DNA of 64,000 bases, taken from the NCBI GenBank assembly GCA_935421135.1, contig OW285197.1:2479568-2543567 (forward strand), given 5' to 3'. The first letter of the stretch is position 1. Every line of letters starts with the position of its first letter. The notes below the pieces were generated by a model. That model ran no database searches. It worked only from the letters and a program-made list of their open reading frames with translations, and was not told the origin of the DNA. Of this stretch, positions 12,201 to 24,099 are shown piece by piece. The position numbers and the translations under genes are program-made. The stretch is from Bugulina stolonifera. Taxonomy: Eukaryota > Bryozoa > Gymnolaemata > Cheilostomatida > Bugulidae.

Positions 12201-15200
12201 AGTACCAGAGTCCAACACTACCGGGTCTTACGCCAACTCTGAGTGCCAGCACCTGGTTCTATGCATGCAGGCCTGCTATAACCCCTCTTGCTTAGTCAGT
12301 CAGGTCTGAGTCCCTCTTTCTACTCTGACCTGAGCGTTTCAAAGTTGCACCTCAGCTACCCAACAGCTCACCACTGTAGTGTTAAAAGGGTAACATGCTA
12401 TAATTATGTGCATGTATGTTGGGCATCATAGGCAACATACGCACACCACATGCGCAATCATTTGGGCTCAAAAGCTGCTTCCATTTGAAAGGCAACCTCA
12501 CCTGAAGCCAAAGGTAGTGATGCATATCTTGGCAGAGTTGGGTCCAAGTCGATTTGCAAGTCAACAAGTCAAGTCATTTCTAGAATTTTGGAGGCAAGTC
12601 AAGTCAGTGCTGCCTTAAGTCAAGTCAGCCGTCATGCAAGTCACAAGTTAAGTGAAGTCAAAGTCAAGTCAAGTCGAACTGCAAGTCAAGTGGAAGGCAA
12701 CTTCAAAAAAGTTTACATTTTCAAAACATCACTTTTTTCTTTTAGCCTATGCCAAGGTGTGGCAGGGCATGAACATGTATGTTATGCAGTCATGGTAAAG
12801 AGCTAGTCTATATAAGTAGTATTATTGGCACTACGGTCGAGGCTGGTCATATAGTATTATATAATGTATATTGTAATGATAATACAGTGTTACATAGCAT
12901 ATAAACAGCGCATGGTACAGCACAGAGTGTGATCTGGCCAGTCCTGCAATTTAACTCTAGTAATCATTGCACAGTACATTGTATTCACTACTTACACCAC
13001 ACCTATGCTACACTTACACTACTTGCACTATGTGCATTTCTGTCTATGCATTGTGTAGTCTCACGTACATACAGCCTAGATATTGCCTGAGTTCCGTATC
13101 CTTATAGCTAACCTTGATATACTCTGAGTGCCGCTAGTAGCACTGATCTAGTAAAAATTATAAATAAGTAGGCAATTGAGACCTTGTTTCCATGTTGGCC
13201 AAACACTGTACAAAAGTTTTATTTGCCATATTGACTTGGCAAAACCTAAGTCAAAATCACAAGTCATTCATGTGTCTAAGTCAAGTCACATTGATGCGCA
13301 AGTCAATGTCAAGTCCAGTCAGCAAGTAGACAAGTTCAAGTCAAGTCGACTTGTGACTTGACTTGACTTGGCAAGTCGAGTCACATCTATGACTTGGACC
13401 CAGCTCTGCATCTTGGTGCTGGTGCTGGTGGCTTAAAGGAATTTTATGTGAAGCTGCAGACCATTTGAGACACTCAAACTTTTTCAATGAAAATCAGATT
13501 TAATATGTTAAAATCCACACAGACGATTTGTTTTCAAGAGTATTTTTATTCAGCTTAGTGCCTATAAGAGAAGTACAGTAATTTGTTATTATTGACCAGA
13601 TGTTACCTTGCCCATGCTAAGCACAGCATTCCAAGGGCGCAGTTGGTACATTCAACCTAGACAATAGTAGCGGGACAACAATAAGCGTACAATTGTTTCT
13701 TGTAGGTACTTTCTTACAGTCTTTCAAGATATTCTCTAGTAATAGCTCCGATAGCGAACCCTGCAAAAGTTCAACCAAGGTCAAAAAAAGATCTACTCGA
13801 TACCCAATGCCATATGAAATGGTCCTCGTTGAAACATTCAAACCTACATTTCTAGCGAGGTACATTGCTATTTGCGGTTTTCCTAGAGCCCGTGAATCAC
13901 TGACGCTAATAGAAGTTGAAGTTTTTGAAGCAGGTATGTACTAGATCACTCATAGCTTCAGAACAGTCGAGTTAGTAAATATAACTATTGTAGCTTGAGA
14001 CAAGCATTGGTCTTGGCTATTGGCTTTGCAAAGATGGCTCATTATTGTCACAGATCTATTAATTCACCTGTCCAAACTGCAAATTTAACTAACAGCTTTA
14101 TCGTTTTGCAGCTATTTTCATGGAATCCTGAGCAGAATAATATTATCGTCTGTGTTATAAGGTTTATATCACTGTACAGTTTAGTTTTGGCGTCATCTTC
14201 AAGACTAATTCCTTTTTTCTTGCCTTGAACACTAATATTATCAACTCTTCCAATGTCTTCCTCCTCTCTTTGACGTGCTGTAGTGGCCAGGCATAGACGA
14301 TAGACATGAAAGTAGTCTTCTCGCGCCACACTGCTATAACACTACAGTGATTTGAACTGTCACTATGTTTATCTGTACAGCGTATCTATGGTGTACAATG
14401 ACTGAATTGCATCTTGTATTTATATACTGTATCTTATTTATGGTACATGTAACTTGTATTTTACTATGATTGCATAACTGCCTTTTTATACTTTATACTT
14501 ATACTATACTGCCCATATCTGGGAAAACAATGTATTGGTTAATTTCTAAATTTTACAGGAGAGCAAAAACCGTGTTTGCTTTAAGCCAACAGGTATAAAT
14601 GCTTAAAAATACATGGTTCAAAATATCAGTGCGATCAGGAGAATGAGATCTGTCTAATGCTGCAAGAATTTTTTCGATTTATTTATTTTTAAAAGCATTA
14701 AACTTGATATATTGTTTTGTCAGTTATTTTTTATATGCTTCAGCAGAGGTAAATTGACTGGGAAAACAATGCATTGTCGTTGAATGTCCATTCAAAGATG
14801 AGCAGTTCTATTGAATAACTCAAAGTCTGTGGTTATGACTTGGCCTCTGTTATGGAATCAGGTTTTTATTGTTAAACTGCAATGTAATGCATTGTTTTGC
14901 CAGTTATTCTGTTGGAATTTAGTCAATACAGTGTTTTCTCAGTTAAACTATTGCAACATTTACCCAATACAGTGCTTCACATGTCTTAAAAACACTGTTT
15001 ACAATGTAAGTTTCAATTTAATCTTTTTTAGACATGAAACTACATATTATGAACATCTCAAAAATGCAAAAAAGTAAAAATCAAAAATTTTGGTGATACA
15101 TTGTTTTCTCAAATATGGGCAGCCCATTAGGTACAATTTTTTTTATATGATTTGAAGCAACTTTGGTAAAAGGCCGACCCTACTTCAAATGACAATTTTG

Positions 15201-17190
15201 TAATTTGAAGTTTTTCCCATAATATAGCTTTAAGCTTATCATTGATAATCCTAATCCTAATCCTAATCCTAATCCTAATCCTAGATTTGCAAAACAGATG
15301 CTAGCTATAATTAAAATACCAATTTCTGATTGATCAATACTCTCCGACTTGTCGAAGTAACCCAGCACTGTTGGGTTGCTCCGACCCCGTCTCCGACATT
15401 TGGGATCTCTAACACCGACACCGACTTTTGTGTTTACACTCCACCAACTTTGTCGGAGTTGAACAGAAAAGACGGAGTTGGTGTCGGAGTTGGTGTAATG
15501 TAAACACTGCTTCAGTTATCATTATAGCAAGCGGAGAATACTGTATTAACCGTTTCTAAGTCTGTTGCCTATCATAGCCAATGTCTCAGATTATACAATT
15601 TTTTACATGTAATATCTTTCACATGATTATAAGCCTTTTTCTCATGGCCGACCCTTTTTAGGTCGCCCTCGGGCACTATTCTACCACATTTTACCGGAAC
15701 TTTTACCAGAAGCTGATTTAGTATAAAAAGCAAGCACATTTTCTTATGCTAATCAGATGTTGATTTTGCTCCAATAAACAAACATCATTCTACAACTCAA
15801 TATTCAGAGTCCTACTCTTGCAGGCAGGCAGCTTCAGCTTTAGTCCCTTTGAACCGAGCTCGTCCTCATACTCGTTTAAGACAGTTTCAGCACTCTCTAT
15901 GAGTATTAATATGGACCTACCCCGATCTTTGAGTCTTCAATGAGCCTAAGCATCGGTCCTACATCTTTCCAACATTAACAAGAGCTACATAACTATTCCC
16001 TCTTTATGTAACTGTGGAAGTACAATTTGGTAGACTATTCCCAAGCACTTCCCACACTCGTGTCTACATTGGCACCAGTGTGACCAACTCATACAGCATT
16101 ACAATACTACAATGTTAAAAGTTAACCGTAATGGTACGTCAAAGGTGGCGACACAGCATATATGTTTGAGCAACTATGTACATGCATGTATGAAGCCACC
16201 ATTGGTGATTGTGTGGTCTACGAACTAATCTTTTGTTGCAGACACAGAGGCGTACCATTACGGTTAACTTTTAACATAAGCATCACGAGTGCTACTTTGT
16301 TATTAGTCTGTCCTTGCCCCGTCACATTGGTCATTCTGTCGATGTGGTCCATTATCACTTGATCATATAGATTGATTTACATGTAACTAATGGTTGTAGA
16401 GCAGCCAATAGAAAAGACTGAAATCAGAGAAATACAACTAGAAAACTTACTGCCTGGGACACCTATCGACTGTGATGTGCATGCTATTGCTACAATATCC
16501 GGTGACAGCATACTGTCCAAGCGTGAATCACTTGCTCAGAAAATTCTAACTGGTAAGTTGCGATCTAAACTTGTAAAGTAGCATGTTTGCAAATCCGAAA
16601 TTCATAGCTTAATTTAACCGCAAGGATATTGTCATGTCTATCAACCGTAACGGGTTTGAATGAGAGCTCTTACCCATCCTTGTTTTTATTCCCCTACTGA
16701 AGCCATAGGTTTTAGAGACATGCAGCTTATTAGAACAATCAAAAGTGTATCAATATTTAAACCATGAGCATTAACTGGACAGGAAACGTTATTATAACTC
16801 TACTGTAGCTTGTATCACCCTAAATGATATTGTCGACTAAATGTAAATATAATACATGTTCGTGTAATTGTACACGCACATGTAAATCTCTAATACTTGG
16901 TAAAGATAGTACTCACGTATTGCAAAAAGTATTTTTGTGTTTATGCTACTTTGTGACCTGGTTTTATGCCGCAAAGGAGCAGATAGACAGACATGAAACC
17001 TTTGCTTGTGAGTAGCTTGCGCTTACGTATTTGCTCCATTATTCTAGTGCCGTTGATTTTCTTGTATAATAATGAATATGATGAGTAGTTATCACCAATG
17101 ATACTCCAGATAATTGCACAGCATCTACTTTTTGTAACTTATGCGAACAATTTTGTTGTGTACCTGCACTTTGCATCGAGTAGTAGTAGT

Positions 17191-17222
<32 letters not shown>

Positions 17223-19522
17223 CAGCAGTAGCAGTAGCGGTAGCGGTAGCGGTAGCGGTAGCGCCAGCGGTAGCGGCAGCGGTAGCGGCAGCGGTTGTGG
17301 TAGCGGCAGCGGCAGCGGCAGCGGCAGCGGCAGCGGCAGCGGTAGCGGCAGCGGCAACGGCAGCGGTAGCGGCAGCGGCAGCAGCAGCAGTAACAGTAGC
17401 AGCAGTAGTAGCAGTAGTAGCAGTAGTAGCAGTAGTAGCAGTAGTAGCAGTAGTAGCAGTAGTAGCAGCGGTAACAGTAGTAGCAGTAGTAGCAGTAGTA
17501 GCAGTAGTAGCAGTAGTAGCAGTAGTAGCAGTAGTAGCAGTAGTAGCAGTAGTAGCAGTAGTAGCAGTAGTAGCAGTAGTAGCAGTAGTAGCAGTAGTAG
17601 CAGTAGTAGCAGTAGTAGCAGCAGTAGCAGTAGCAGCAGTAGTAGCAGTAGCAGCAGTAGTAGCAGTAGTAGCAGTAGTAGCAGTAGTAGCAGTAGTAGC
17701 AGTAGTAGCAGTAGTAACAGTAGCAGCAGTAGCAGCAGTAGCAGCAGTAGCAGCAGTAGTAGCAGTAGTAGCAGTAGCAGCAGTAGTAGCGGTAGTAGCG
17801 GTAGTAGCGGTAGTAGCGGTAGTAGCGGTAGTAGCGGTAGTAGCGGTAGTAGCGGTAGTAGCGGTAGTAGCGGTAGTAGCGGTAGTAGCGGTAGTAGCGG
17901 TAGTAGCGGTAGTAGCGGTAGTAGCGGTAGTAGCGGTAGTAGCGGTAGTAGCGGTAGTAGCGGTAGTAGCGGTAGTAGCGGTAGTAGCGGTAGTAGCGGT
18001 AGTAGCGGTAGTAGCGGTAGTAGCGGTAGTAGCGGTAGTAGCGGTAGTAGCGGTAGTAGCGGTAGTAGCGGTAGTAGCGGTAGTAGCGGTAGTAGCGGTA
18101 GTAGCGGTAGTAGCGGTAGTAGCGGTAGTAGCGGTAGTAGCGGTAGTAGCGGTAGTAGCGGTAGTAGCGGTAGTAGCGGTAGTAGCGGTAGTAGCGGTAG
18201 TAGCGGTAGTAGCGGTAGTAGCGGTAGTAGCGGTAGTAGCGGTAGTAGCGGTAGTAGCGGTAGTAGCGGTAGTAGCGGTGGTAGCGGTGGTAGCGGTAGT
18301 AGCGGTAGTAGCGGTAGTAGCGGTAGTAGCGGTAGTAGCGGTAGTAGCGGTAGTAGCGGTAGTAGCGGTAGTAGCGGTAGTAGTGGTAGTAGTGGTAGTA
18401 GTGGTAGTAGTGGTAGTAGTGGTGGTAGTGGTGGTAGTGGTGGTAGTGGTAGTAGTGGTAGTAGTGGTAGTAGTGGTAGTAGTGGTAGTAGTGGTAGTAG
18501 TGGTAGTAGTGGTAGTAGTGGTAGTAGTGGTAGTAGTGGTAGTAGTGGTAGTAGTGGTAGTAGTGGTAGTAGTGGTAGTAGTGGTAGTAGTGGTAGTAGT
18601 GGTAGTAGTGGTAGTAGTGGTAGTAGTGGTAGTACTGGTAGTAGTGGTAGTAGTGGTAGTAGTGGTAGTAGTGGTAGTTGTGGTAGTTGTGGTAGTAGTG
18701 GTAGTAGTGGTAGTAGTGGTAGTTGTGGTAGTAGTGGTAGTAGTGGTAGTAGTGGTAGTAGTGGTAGTTGTGGTAGTAGTGGTAGTAGTGGTAGTAGTGG
18801 TAGTAGTGGTAGTAGTGGTAGTAGTGGTAGTAGTGGTAGTAGTGGTAGTAGTGGTAGTAGTGGTAGTAGTGGTAGTAGTGGTAGTAGTGGTAGTAGTGGT
18901 AGTAGTGGTAGTAGTGGTAGTAGTGGTAGTAGTGGTAGTAGTGGTGGTAGTGGTGGTAGTGGTGGTAGTGGTGGTAGTGGTGGTAGTGGTGGTAGTGGTG
19001 GTAGTGGTGGTAGTGGTGGTAGTGGTGGTAGTGGTGGTAGTGGTGGTAGTGGTGGTAGTGGTGGTAGTGGTGGTAGTGGTGGTAGTGGTGGTAGTGGTGG
19101 TAGTGGTGGTAGTGGTGGTAGTGGTGGTAGTGGTGGTAGTGGTGGTAGTGGTGGTAGTGGTGGTAGTGGTGGTAGTGGTGGTAGTGGTGGTAGTGGTGGT
19201 AGTGGTGGTAGTGGTGGTAGTGGTGGTAGTGGTGGTAGTGGTGGTAGTGGTGGTAGTGGTGGTAGTGGTGGTAGTGGTGGTAGTGGTGGTAGTGGTGGTA
19301 GTGGTGGTAGTGGTGGTAGTGGTGGTAGTGGTGGTAGTGGTGGTAGTGGTGGTAGTGGTGGTAGTGGTGGTAGTGGTGGTAGTGGTGGTAGTGGTGGTAG
19401 TGGTGGTAGTGGTGGTAGTGGTGGTAGTGGTGGTAGTGGTGGTAGTGGTGGTAGTGGTGGTAGTGGTGGTAGTGGTGGTAGTGGTGGTAGTAGTGGTAGT
19501 AGTGGTAGTAGTGGTAGTAGTG

Positions 19523-19589
<67 letters not shown>

Positions 19590-22500
19590 TGGTATTAATA
19601 GTCAGTGCAGATTTGCACCGACTAATACTACTAGTAGTATATTCTTCTTCCTACCCACACCACAGGTAGGCTTATGGTGAGCACGGGGGGAGGGGGGAGG
19701 GGAGGGGAGTGGGGAGTGAGTAAGCTACTCAAACTAATTTTCAAAAGCGAGGGGTGCCCATCCTCTCCCACAGTTTTGATTTCTTAATACTAGAGTGTCC
19801 CCCGAAGTTTAGGTTCAGGAAATTTACACCACTCCAAAAATTACTTCCGAATGCATTCCACAGCAAAACCTTTAGCAAAACTTATTTTGCTCTTGCCTCC
19901 CGCCAACCGCTGGTAGCTGTATGTTTTTGTCAACGCAAAACTTGGTAAAGATAGAATATACATGTAATGTACATGTACAACATGTACATGTAGATGGATG
20001 CAAAGCAAAAGGTAGGGCACGTGGTAAGGCATTAGAATTAGAAGGAATGCTATGTTACTAACAGTGTTCCTTGAACGAATATGGTGCAATCGAGCAGCTT
20101 AACTGGAAAAATTTTCCTTTGATCAAAACCTCCATATCATTGGTGGGACTCAAGCCTGTATCCTTGCAGATATTTTGCGTAATTCCTGCAAGAGAGCATG
20201 CACCCAACAATGAACATGAACTGCATAAGATGTGCGCATATAAATGTAGACAACCGGCCTTTGACGCTAAGTACATCATGGCAGCGATATAATATTATAT
20301 TCTATACATTATGACTTTGTATGATCTACATAATTTTAGCTCCGCCCCCTCCTCGGAACATGGTTTACAGATATAGAGAGGATGGATCACACCTGATATC
20401 ATTTGTGTTGGACACTTCTCTCATGGACATGTATACTAGTAAAGAGATTGTCTTCATCCTAGATGGACATTTGTTTACCCTAAGCAATGTAAGATCTAAC
20501 TATAATTTATATGTGTTACAATAAAAGATGCGTGTTGCATTCAATAGTCACTGGCCACCCAAAGTCTTAGCTACTGCATGTCGCTTCATGGAATATTCGC
20601 ATTGGCGTCAAAAATTAAACTGCAAGTGATTTATACCCATCGAACATTCCTTGCAGCTTCTTATTCCAGCAGAGTGTTCATTTAAATTACACATAATAAT
20701 CTTAGCTACATGTAGTAGCCACCATACAATCTGTTGCAAAAATTTAGATGCTCAAAAATTTATATGCGACAAAATATAATTGCTGCAGACTCTGGAGCAT
20801 GTTCATCGTGGACAACTACTCGCTGGCCAAAGATATGTTCTTGAAACATGGACTACAACCATTCTTCCGGTTGGGAAGGTAAAATCACTCCAAAATGCTA
20901 CCTTTGAGTTTGTTGCAGGTGAGACAATACTCTATTGTAATTTATATTCAGAACTCAAAAGTTGAATAATATCATTTTATTTACTCTTTCTCCTATTCTA
21001 CTGCACCCCATTTGGGTTACGAACACATACAGGTGTACAACCATGTACATTTAGATAGCCATATAATGATGGTGTAGTCCATTTGAATTCCTATGGTGCT
21101 AATTAATACATACATGTACATGTACTGTACTATGCTGAGTGCCTTCTCTCACTATTCTATTTGGTCGTTCTGTAAGGTTCTTGTGATCTGAGTTCTGAAC
21201 ACTGGCCAACTTGCCCAAATTGCTTCAGCCAAATTCTACTACAGTATCCTAAATGTGCTGGCCCTACCTGGACCGAGCTAGGAGTGGCCTATCAAGCAAA
21301 CTATCAGGTCAAAGGCTGTTTTAGTCTAGGCTAGTCAACCATCTTGGAAAACAAATCTGATTTTGCAAATTGACTGACAACAAAAATTGTATTGCTGTTT
21401 AAAGGAGGTGTAGGGATCATATACAGCAGACATGTTACGACAAAGTCTCGGACAGACGAAACCACTAAAGGTACACATTACTAACCTAATTAAATGTATA
21501 GTAGGTGTTTGGCCATTTGAATATAATATTATGATGTACAGCGTATTTTTAGGCAATAAATCTGTTTTTAACCTATGAGAATTATACTTCTCCCTGACTG
21601 GGGTTTGAACCCAGGCCTCTACAACGCTTAACCACTGAGCCCAGTATATAGAAAATGCTATCAAATGCAGACAGTTACTTTTACAATTCTAGACCTTTTA
21701 AATCAGAAATTAATGGGTAGGGTTAGGAAGGAAAAAATCAATGGGTGTGCATACAACATACAATGGGTTTTTTAAATTTAAATGGTTAAATTTCTAAAGC
21801 CTAGGACTGGGTAAACATGTCTCAGACACAGAATCTGATGAATAGAAAGAAAGAGCAGGTTTTGAGCTTTGCAACTATGTATAGCTTTTCTAGCCATATG
21901 TAGGTAACGTGAGGGTCTATTGAAAAAACATCCATTTTACTTGAATATTAGATTGCTAGCGCAACAAGACTAGGGGTGCTAAGACTTACAGTCATGACGG
22001 TGGAAGCAAACATGGCTCCTCTACTTTATACTATAGGTTTGCACCTTGAATTGTGAATATTGTGATAAAAAGATAATTATTTTCTTGTACTTTATATTTT
22101 TCAGGAGGGCTGCAGGGTACTGCCATCACTGCTCTGTATGTGATAGTAGCCTCTGGCCTGCTCTTCTTCAGCTTGGCTATAGTTATTCTAATACACAAAA
22201 AGTCCAAAAAGAAGAAAGCAGACAGGTCAGATTTTGTTACAAGCTTGGTGATAAACTAATAGTTTCAGAGCATATAATAGGCATATTCGGATATCGCACC
22301 GTGCAAGCATATAAATAGCTATATGCGACAATAAAAATTTATTTTATTCAATAATATAGCGCTAGCTATAACGCTAGGTTTGGGGTGCCTAGTAATAATA
22401 TTTATTGTAAACAAGGGGAAACCTCTTCAAATCAAGCATTAGTCACGCCTGAACGCTCAAGTTGTATTCGGATAATAAAAACGGTCTCATATGAACTGGT

Positions 22501-23635
22501 ATTTACTTTCCGAAGGCGCCAACAATTATTGCTTTTTATGCACATGTATTAAACTGTGTACACGCATGTACATGTACGTACATGTATGCATGTATGCGAT
22601 GGCCATGACGATCAGAGTATGACATGCCATAATATACATGTACAGGTACGTGTATACAACGTACAGTGTATGTACACATACGTGTACATGCATTGAGACA
22701 AGCAATAGTCTAATTAGCACATACCAACAGCATGAATACTTAGCTAGAAGCAGACATAATATATAAACAAAGTCCGCTGCAGTGTTGTAAAATTAAACAT
22801 ATTATATTTTACGTTGTGGTCATGCTAGCGCATACATTCACTATGTCAAAATAGCTAAATGATTCCGCTTAATAGATACACGCATAATAATATATACATG
22901 TATTAAAACAGAGATATTCCAAAAGTGCGGTCAGCAGGGCATGTCTACGCTGGTCTGATGACAGAGATTACCACCCAAGACATTGTATCAAAATCCATGG
23001 AACCTTCTACAGTTGAAACATCATTTATTTACCCAAGACTTATCTCTGACAATGTTACACAGCAAACACAAAGTCAAAGTAACAGTGAGCACATTCGTCT
23101 TGGAAGTCTTCCTCCAACGCCCAGGTAGAAAATCTCAATTTTGTTCTAATGTTATGACTTTGTTATAAACATTTTAATTAGAAATTATTGTTTTGCTTTA
23201 TCTTACACATAGTTTCAAGATGATTTTGAGAAGTTGCACATACATGCATGCATGGATGACATTTTTATTGGATGAGTCCTGTGTTGGGTAAATAATACAT
23301 AATATTTAAGTTTAATGCAATCAGTGTTCACAGTGTCTGTGGAGCCCCTCTCGGGGAATGGGGCCGAGACGGCCTAACCATTACATAAATAAATCAGTCT
23401 TCCATCAGTTGTTCAATGTATTTGTAACAAGTGTAGATTAATTCTTTGTAGAATTCAACAAGCACGAGGTCAAGTAGCACTTAGAAATATGGTTGTACCA
23501 CAGACTCTTAATTCTGTGGCACCTTCTGCTCAAGAACGCACAGAATATAGTATGATACCTGAACCGTATCAGAAAGTCGGCTTATATGACACTATCACAA
23601 AAAGGAAAACAAAAGTAAAGAATAGTTCTAAATGA
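6255..23635 (+). CDS. Gene A: type I membrane receptor with F5/8C and FN3-like domains and a phosphotyrosine-type tail
   Basis: Exons: 6255-6334, 6938-7133, 8211-8337, 8635-8835, 11094-11336, 13706-13933, 16400-16552, 20340-20488, 20789-20918, 22105-22225, 22912-23124, 23452-23635. All introns are GT-AG, and the sum (2025 nt) is in phase from ATG to TGA, giving 674 aa. Residues 1-26 are a signal peptide (core SVAIILYFLL). Residues 27-135 form an FN3-like domain. Residues 135-202 are a related beta-type segment. Residues 202-359 form an F5/8C domain (ENVALGRPT start, PKWWVVQL, LTLIEVEVF end). Residues 359-503 hold an FN3-like half and a further FN3-like domain (PPPPRNMVY, YVLETWT). Residues 508-532 are the transmembrane helix, followed by KKSKKKK. 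The tail has TEYSMI (Tyr646, ITSM-like), Tyr653 and YDTI (Tyr659). Poly(A) signal at 23785-23790. Ligand unknown; the family suggests surface adhesion or glycan recognition. Confidence 0.82.
9440..9556 (-). repeat. tRNA-derived (Leu/Ser-like) sequence in A intron 4
   Basis: On the minus strand, TGGCCGAGTGG is a perfect type II A-box and GGTCCGAGTCC is a good B-box, with long spacing. The acceptor arms do not pair, so this is a tRNA-derived SINE or pseudogene rather than a working tRNA. Confidence 0.5.
10125..11038 (-). mobile_element. Solo LTR, family L2, minus orientation
   Basis: It aligns in reverse complement with the LTR at about 50.5-51.5 kb, including the R/U5-like AATAAA region and the segments around 10.45 and 10.6 kb. 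On its own strand it begins TGTGGTGAATTAG and ends CATTACA. It is flanked by ATAT on both sides (10121-10124, 11039-11042). No internal region is present, so it is a solo LTR. It ends only 55 bp before the exon 5 acceptor of gene A. Confidence 0.75.
11650..11772. repeat. Minisatellite of ACTACGGT-type units
   Basis: About 120 bp of tandem GGTACTAC units with point variants, in intron 5 of gene A. Confidence 0.9.
12533..13408. mobile_element. Non-autonomous hAT-like element built of AAGTC repeats
   Basis: The ends are inverted repeats (CAGAGTTGGGTCCAAGTC and GACTTGGACCCAGCTCTG). An 8-bp duplication with one mismatch flanks them (TATCTTGG / CATCTTGG). Subterminal arms are arrays of AAGTC on the left and both AAGTC and GACTT on the right. 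No transposase frame. In intron 5 of gene A. Confidence 0.75.
14509..15122. mobile_element. 614-bp element with 26-bp inverted terminal repeats
   Basis: CTGCCCATATCTGGGAAAAC at the left end is inverted at 15097-15122 with two mismatches over 26 bp. Related AAAACAATG/CATTGTTTT motifs recur inside. No coding capacity. In intron 6 of gene A. Confidence 0.6.
15249..15284. repeat. (CCTAAT)n short array
   Basis: Six tandem CCTAAT units. It resembles but is not the animal telomere repeat, and is a simple repeat within intron 6. Confidence 0.9.
15560..16103 (+). mobile_element. Diverged solo LTR, family L2
   Basis: Clear similarity to the L2 LTR at 50.5-51.5 kb from GGCCGACCC (about 15646) to ACAGCATTACA (16103), including AATAAACAA and the CTTGCAGGC block. 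The 5' limit is approximate. It lies in intron 6 of gene A. Confidence 0.6.
16113..16276. mobile_element. 164-bp MITE with perfect 26-bp TIRs
   Basis: The left arm 16113-16138 begins TGTTAAAAGTTAACCG and is the exact reverse complement of 16251-16276. The interior is unique. It sits between the L2 LTR fragment and exon 7 of gene A. Confidence 0.8.
17176..19590. repeat. 2.4-kb triplet/nonamer satellite in A intron 7
   Basis: Ordered blocks: AGT/AGC triplets (17180-17235), GGTAGC and GGCAGC hexamers (to about 17380), AGTAGTAGC-type units (to about 17790), GGTAGTAGC nonamers (to about 18380), GGTAGTAGT nonamers with a few AGTTGT variants (to about 18940), GGTGGTAGT nonamers (to about 19490), then pure AGT. 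Every unit is a multiple of three, so long Ser/Gly and Val/Ala frames exist, but they are by-products; the array lies wholly inside an intron. Confidence 0.97.
19605..19634 (+). repeat. Palindrome followed by CTAG: possible Helitron-like 3' end
   Basis: GTGCAGATTTGCAC can form a hairpin with a small loop. It is followed after 12 nt by CTAG and then T, the layout of Helitron 3' ends. The related site at 4165 ends CTCG instead. No Rep/helicase gene is in the window, so this is tentative. Confidence 0.3.
21590..21655 (-). repeat. tRNA-derived sequence
   Basis: On the minus strand, CTCAGTGGTTAAGCG resembles an A-box region and GGGTTCAAACCCC is a perfect B-box/T-arm. The same T-arm and flank recur at 47.62 kb, which suggests a tRNA-derived SINE family. 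In A between exons 9 and 10. Confidence 0.5.
22279..22520. mobile_element. MITE copy, AGGCRTATTCGGA family
   Basis: About 240 bp aligned along its length with copies at 28395-28646 and 41395-41641 (shared AATAATATAGCGCTAGCTATAA block and TGAACGCTCAAGTTGTATTC block). The right terminus is TTCCGAAGGCGCC. In gene A, just after the transmembrane exon. Confidence 0.75.
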
Positions 23636-23794
23636 AGTGACTCAAGGTTTAGCCGGTGAAAGCCTACCAATATTGAGCAAAACATTAAATTAATTAATTA
23701 ATTAATTTAATTAATTCTAATGCATAAGTTTAAAATGATATGATAATTGAAAATTCGACAGTCAAATAGATTTATTATAGTTTGAATAAAGACA

Positions 23795-24090
23795 AGTGAG
23801 AATGGGAATAATTTAATGTTTTTATGGCTGCTATTACACTGTTCGATACAGGGAATAGCTCAAGCTCTGTTGAACCTACTTTACATGTGTTTCCTCATTA
23901 CATAGCAGTGATTGGTTGATTACGCTGGACCTGTGACCCAGTTGCTACTTATTGCTCTGGAGCTACCATGAGCTCTATCTCTGCTAGTTTAGGACTTCAA
24001 ACTTTCAGTCTTGAAAGACTTCAGCGGAAAGTATTCGATTGTAGCAACTCTAAGTAATTCTTCTTAGTAGCTGTGTCTTTATGGAGTTCC
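23795..24090. other. Start of the A-B intergenic region
   Basis: Downstream of the gene A poly(A) signal. AT-rich, with a TTAATTAA-type run at 23688-23716 before it. No gene seen. Confidence 0.5.
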
Positions 24091-24099
24091 AAGTAACAA

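Noticed and set aside
15249..15284. Interstitial telomere repeat
   Set aside because: The unit is CCTAAT (ATTAGG), not CCCTAA, and there are only six copies.
17141..19669. 842-aa Ala/Val reading frame
   Set aside because: Same satellite in another frame; no domain or start context.
17098..19680. 860-aa Ser/Gly reading frame
   Set aside because: A by-product of a triplet/nonamer satellite; no stop can arise in these units. It lies inside intron 7 of a well-supported gene.
21177..21307. Cys-rich candidate exon of gene A between exons 9 and the TM exon
   Set aside because: It has an acceptor, a donor and an open frame, but including its 131 nt breaks the phase into the transmembrane exon, and it does not resemble the extra FN3 exons of gene B.
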